From contig CALUBX010000189.1 in assembly GCA_943914405.1 (NCBI GenBank), positions 1 through 9,538 of the forward strand: 9,538 nt of DNA. The letters are read 5' to 3'. A model generated the notes under the pieces. It ran no database searches, was not told where the DNA came from, and saw only the letters and a program-made list of their open reading frames with translations. The stretch's first letter is position 1. The number at the start of each line of letters is the position of its first letter. Source of the DNA: an uncultured Hyphomicrobiales bacterium. GTDB taxonomy: Bacteria > Pseudomonadota > Alphaproteobacteria > Rhizobiales > Rhizobiaceae. The position numbers and the translations under genes were made by a program. Below, in pieces: positions 6,734-9,538 of this stretch.

Positions 6734-7156
6734 GTGAGGATATTGATCGTCGAGGACGAAGCGCTGCTGGCATTCGAACTCGAAAGCGAAGTCGAAGCGG
6801 CAGGTCATGAAATCGTTGGGCTGGCAGCGGCCAGCGACGAGGCTACGCGTTTGATCGAAACGGAAAAGCCGCAGTTCGCCTTTGTCGATATTCAACTGCT
6901 GGACGGTCCGACCGGGATCGATGTAGGGCGGCTGCTTTCAGCCCGCGGGATCCCGTATGTGTTCGTCTCAGGAAATGTGAAGCGCATCCCGGATGACTAT
7001 GCGGGGGCACTTGGCGCGATCGAAAAGCCATACACCATGAACGGCCTGCAGAACGCGCTGTCATTCATCGAAGCCCACGTGGAAGGGCGTGGCGTTGGTG
7101 CTCCTCCGCCAAGCCTCGTTCTCTCGCCGGTAATTTTTGCGAACAGAACGGCTTGA
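6734..7156 (+). CDS. Single-domain response regulator
   Basis: A 140-aa CheY-like receiver with no output domain. It shows the acidic pair E7/D8 (ILIVEDEA), phospho-acceptor D52 (FAFVDIQLLDGPTG), S79 in the Thr/Ser switch position (VFVSGN) and K98 in EKPYT. A roughly 20-residue Gly/Pro-rich tail follows the fold. The GTG at 6734 is taken as the start because GAGAGGA (6721-6727) sits 6 nt upstream; a TTG at 6719 would overlap the kinase stop. It is co-transcribed with the LOV kinase and is its likely partner. Similar stand-alone receivers in alphaproteobacteria act as phosphate sinks or relay proteins around PhyR-type stress control or motility, but none of those partners is in the window. The VSG motif differs from the FATGUY receivers. 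Confidence 0.9.
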   Translation: MRILIVEDEALLAFELESEVEAAGHEIVGLAAASDEATRLIETEKPQFAFVDIQLLDGPTGIDVGRLLSARGIPYVFVSGNVKRIPDDYAGALGAIEKPYTMNGLQNALSFIEAHVEGRGVGAPPPSLVLSPVIFANRTA

Positions 7157-7203
7157 CCGCAGCATCTACGGTTCACTTGATGTATACCTAAGAAAAACAG
7201 GCT

Positions 7204-7231
7204 TTGCAGAGCATATCCAGGATGATATGTT
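7204..7231 (+). promoter_or_regulatory. Candidate dinB promoter
   Basis: TTGCAG (7204-7209) and TATGTT (7226-7231) are spaced 16 nt apart and look like a sigma-70-type -35/-10 pair. Transcription would begin around 7238, about 27 nt before the first possible dinB start. The -10 element overlaps the left half of the candidate LexA box, which is a workable geometry for repression. Found by eye only. Confidence 0.35.
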
Positions 7232-7243
7232 CACGATACGTTT
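7229..7243 (+). promoter_or_regulatory. Candidate LexA (SOS) operator of dinB
   Basis: GTTC-ACGATAC-GTTT matches the alphaproteobacterial SOS box GTTC-N7-GTTC in seven of eight defined positions. It sits 21 nt before the GTG start of dinB and overlaps the candidate -10 element. The gene function (error-prone polymerase) and the position both support a LexA operator. Confidence 0.55.
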
Positions 7244-7264
7244 CATTGAGCATGATACAGATCC

Positions 7265-8365
7265 GTGTCCGACACCCTCATGAGCGATCAGGCTCAGGTC
7301 CGAAAGATCATTCACGTCGATATGGACGCGTTTTACGCGTCGGTTGAGCAACGGGATAATCCGGAGCTGCGCGGAAAGCCTGTGGCGGTGGGCGGAGCGG
7401 CGGCCAGAGGCGTGGTTGCCGCTGCCAGTTACGAGGCGAGGAAGTTCGGCGTTCACTCCGCCATGCCGTCGGTGACTGCGGCGCGGAAATGCCCGAACCT
7501 TATTTTCGTCAAGCCGCGGTTCGAGGTCTATCGCGCGGTGTCGCAGCAGATCAGGGAGATTTTTGCGGAATATACGCCGCTGATCGAGCCCCTATCGCTG
7601 GACGAGGCCTATCTCGACGTGACGGAGAACCTCAAAGGCATTCCCATCGCCACGGACATCGCCTCGGAGATCAGGGAAAAGATTAAGGCGGCCACCGGCC
7701 TCAACGCTTCGGCAGGCATCTCCTACAACAAGTTCCTGGCCAAGATGGCCTCCGACCTCAACAAGCCGAATGGTCAGGCAGTCATCACGCCTAAGAACGG
7801 TCCGGCCTTCGTCGAGGGCCTTGCAGTGAAGAAGTTTCACGGCGTCGGCCCTGCCACGGCGGAGAAGATGCACCGCCTCGGCATTGAGACCGGCGCAGAT
7901 CTTAAAGCGAAGTCCCTGCAGTTCCTAGTTGAGCATTTTGGGAAGTCCGGTCCATACTTCTATGGCATTGCCCGAGGCATAGACGAACGTCAGGTCCGAC
8001 CGGACCGCGTCCGCAAGTCCGTCGGCGCTGAGGACACGTTCACTCAGGACATCGATGATTTGGATCTTGCGATCAACGAGCTGCAGCCGCTCGTTCGAAA
8101 GGTGTGGGGATACTGCCAGACCAAGGCCATTACCGCAAAAACCGTGACGGTGAAGATCAAATACTCGGACTTCACCCAGGCCACCAGAAGCAAGACCTGC
8201 ACGTTGGCATTTGCTGCCGAACAGGAGGTTCTGGAAGCGTCGTCTCGTCTGCTGGGCGGCGTTTACCCGTTCAAGCGATCGGTACGGCTGCTCGGTGTGA
8301 CGCTGTCATCGCTGTCGACGGAAGACGGCGTGGCCGATCCGGATCAACCGCAACTCGCTTTCTAA
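7265..8365 (+). CDS. dinB: DNA polymerase IV (Y-family translesion polymerase)
   Basis: A 366-aa enzyme of normal length for bacterial DinB. The palm carries the catalytic acids D19 in HVDMDAFYASVEQ and D113/E114 in SLDEAYLDVT; Y24 is the steric-gate aromatic that excludes ribonucleotides. Further landmarks are SYEARKFGVHSAMP (55-68), the thumb helix-hairpin-helix KFHGVGPATAEKMHRLGIETG-like region (190-210) and the little-finger domain (about 245-350). The C-terminus ends QPQLAF, close to a QLxLF-type beta-clamp binding motif, which polymerase IV uses for access to the replication fork. Two starts are possible, GTG 7265 and ATG 7280; neither has a strong ribosome site, and the catalytic core is complete with either. 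It has its own promoter region with a probable LexA box, consistent with SOS induction. Rhizobia often carry more than one dinB, so the copy number is unknown. Confidence 0.96.
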   Translation: MSDTLMSDQAQVRKIIHVDMDAFYASVEQRDNPELRGKPVAVGGAAARGVVAAASYEARKFGVHSAMPSVTAARKCPNLIFVKPRFEVYRAVSQQIREIFAEYTPLIEPLSLDEAYLDVTENLKGIPIATDIASEIREKIKAATGLNASAGISYNKFLAKMASDLNKPNGQAVITPKNGPAFVEGLAVKKFHGVGPATAEKMHRLGIETGADLKAKSLQFLVEHFGKSGPYFYGIARGIDERQVRPDRVRKSVGAEDTFTQDIDDLDLAINELQPLVRKVWGYCQTKAITAKTVTVKIKYSDFTQATRSKTCTLAFAAEQEVLEASSRLLGGVYPFKRSVRLLGVTLSSLSTEDGVADPDQPQLAF

Positions 8366-8392
8366 CCGATGCCTCGAGGCTGCGTTGCTTAT

Positions 8393-9538
8393 TTAGACTT
8401 TCATGCTGGACGCGAGATGATCCGCAAGCCGCGCCACGTTCTCTCCGAGTGGGCGATCTTCCTGCAAAGGCGGCACAAAGCGCCGGATCATGCCATGGAG
8501 GTCGGCGGTTCCCGCGCCACAGCGATGCCCTTCGCGTAAATCCACCGCCTGAGCCGCTGCCAGCATCTCGCAGGCGATCAGCAGCCGCCAGGAAGCAAGC
8601 ATCTCGCCGAGCTTGCGGACGGTAAGTAGGGACTGCGTCGCATGGTCCTCGACCCCTTCCGAGACTGCCAGAAAATCCAACATGACCGGATTGGCCTTGT
8701 GGCGGATATCGGCCAGCAGCGCCGTCACCGTCTTTTGCATGGGCACGAAACCAGCAGATGCGCCGCCGACGGGCGACAGATATTTCGGCAGGCCGCCGCG
8801 GCCTGAGCCAGTCAGCTGGATGAACCTCGCCGCCGAAGCATGAGCGGCCTGCGCTACCGCAAGACCGAGCGTCTCGAAGGCCAGCGACAGGGCCGCCGTA
8901 TTGAAATTGCCGGTCGAAAGGACGCGGCCCTCGTCCACAATGACGAGGGGGTTGTCGGCCGCCGCATTGAGCTCAATCTCAACAACCCGGACCGCCTGCC
9001 GCAGGGCGTCTGCGAGGGCTCCGTGAATGGATGCGACGCAGCGCAACGAAAGCGAATCCTGGATCGCAGCCTTCGCCTCGTAGAGCGACGAGCCGGCCAG
9101 CATTTCTGCGATAAGCGCTGCCTCATCTGCCTGGCCCGGCGCAGGCCTGGCTCTCTGAATGGCCGGGGCAAGGATGAGCGGGTTCCCCGCGAGCCCTTCG
9201 AAAGCGAGGGCCGCGGCTTGCCGCTGGCAGCCAAGCAATGCCTCCACATCGGTAAGGACCAGAGCGGCCTCGCCGACCGAGACGGCCGAAGCGTTCAGCA
9301 GCGAGATCCCATCCTTCGGCTGCAGCGCGACGGGTTCCAGTCCCGCTCTCTCAAGCGCTTCCGCTGCCGGATAGACAATACCCTGATACTCCGCCTCTCC
9401 TTCGCCAACGAGCACGCGCGCGATCGGAGACAACATCACCAGGTCGCCGGCGCCGATCGACCCGATCGACGGCATGACCGGGTGCACGCCGGCATTGAGG
9501 AGGGAAAGCAGCGCCTCGAACGCCGCCGGCGACACGCC
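8393..9538 (-). CDS. Histidine ammonia-lyase-like protein lacking MIO-forming Ser (partial, N-terminus outside window)
   Basis: The last 381 residues of a HAL/PAL-family protein; about 115-130 N-terminal residues lie beyond the right edge. Numbering from the GTG codon at 9533-9535, the region equivalent to GSxGASGDL reads GSIGAGDL (25-32): one residue is missing, and no Ser is available to form the MIO electrophile from Ala-Ser-Gly. The QDPYSLRC motif reads QDSLSLRC (159-166), so the catalytic Tyr is Leu, and GNFH reads GNFN (209-212). Retained family features include LLNAS (79-83), GEGEAEY (44-50), R165 and EDH (296-298). The fold is therefore preserved while key lyase residues are not, so it may catalyse something else or be non-enzymatic. 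An annotation as plain hutH would be misleading. It converges on dinB with 27 nt between the stops; the operon context is outside the window. Confidence 0.85.
   Translation of the reverse strand, partial: GVSPAAFEALLSLLNAGVHPVMPSIGSIGAGDLVMLSPIARVLVGEGEAEYQGIVYPAAEALERAGLEPVALQPKDGISLLNASAVSVGEAALVLTDVEALLGCQRQAAALAFEGLAGNPLILAPAIQRARPAPGQADEAALIAEMLAGSSLYEAKAAIQDSLSLRCVASIHGALADALRQAVRVVEIELNAAADNPLVIVDEGRVLSTGNFNTAALSLAFETLGLAVAQAAHASAARFIQLTGSGRGGLPKYLSPVGGASAGFVPMQKTVTALLADIRHKANPVMLDFLAVSEGVEDHATQSLLTVRKLGEMLASWRLLIACEMLAAAQAVDLREGHRCGAGTADLHGMIRRFVPPLQEDRPLGENVARLADHLASSMKV

Noticed and set aside
7171..7185. Second GTTC-N7-GTNN motif (GTTC-ACTTGAT-GTAT) upstream of dinB
   Set aside because: Only half of the right half-site matches and it is far from the promoter; the site at 7229-7243 is better.
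8371..8380. Perfect 10-bp palindrome GCCTCGAGGC between dinB and the HutH-like gene
   Set aside because: As an RNA hairpin it leaves only about three pairs around a tetraloop and no T-run follows, so it is not a credible terminator.
1..9538. CRISPR arrays, tRNA/rRNA genes, insertion sequences or long direct repeats
   Set aside because: Reading through both strands showed no regularly spaced repeats, no tRNA-like cloverleaf with a recognisable T-loop, and no transposase-like protein.

Overview
The window looks like a piece of an alphaproteobacterial genome, most likely a rhizobial or agrobacterial member of the Hyphomicrobiales, and possibly a megaplasmid or accessory chromosome. This is inferred from the GC-rich coding style, a LOV/HisKA_2-type sensor kinase, a GTTC-N7-GTTC-like SOS box before dinB, and a PCuAC/SCO copper cluster. 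No rRNA, tRNA, insertion sequence or CRISPR array was seen. Eight genes are confident, two more are plausible, and two of the ten are cut by the window edges.

Left part (1-1865): a plus-strand operon for periplasmic copper handling. It has the tail of a PepSY-type membrane protein, a PCu(A)C copper chaperone fused through a Met/His-rich linker to a second copper-uptake-associated domain, and a SCO1/SenC thioredoxin-fold copper chaperone. The genes are 8 nt and 1 nt apart. Together they fit copper acquisition and delivery to the CuA or CuB centre of a respiratory oxidase. A strong hairpin at 1810-1841 separates the operon from a convergent MgtC/SapB-family membrane protein gene (1866-2330, minus).

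Middle part (2331-5487): an accessory-looking stretch. It has a 209-aa protein of unknown function with a helix-turn-helix-like segment and a basic tail, a 163-nt intergenic region with small inverted repeats, and a 70-aa hypothetical gene. A minus-strand gene follows for a full-length half-transporter that fuses an SbmA/BacA-like membrane domain to an ATPase domain (YddA/ABCD type).

Right part (5488-9538): divergent from the ABC gene is a two-gene signalling unit. It comprises a LOV-domain (blue-light type) histidine kinase of the HisKA_2 group and, 11 nt downstream, a single-domain response regulator. The kinase keeps its photoactive cysteine and its phospho-acceptor His, but its ATP-binding motifs are strongly eroded. 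Next is dinB (DNA polymerase IV) with a probable LexA operator overlapping its promoter. It converges on the C-terminal three quarters of a histidine ammonia-lyase-like gene that runs off the right edge. That protein lacks the Ser of the Ala-Ser-Gly triad that forms the MIO cofactor and lacks the catalytic Tyr of the QDxYSLR motif, so it is probably not an ordinary ammonia-lyase.

The observations most worth following are the MIO-less HutH-like protein, the LOV kinase with a degenerate catalytic domain and its stand-alone receiver, and the copper chaperone fusion.
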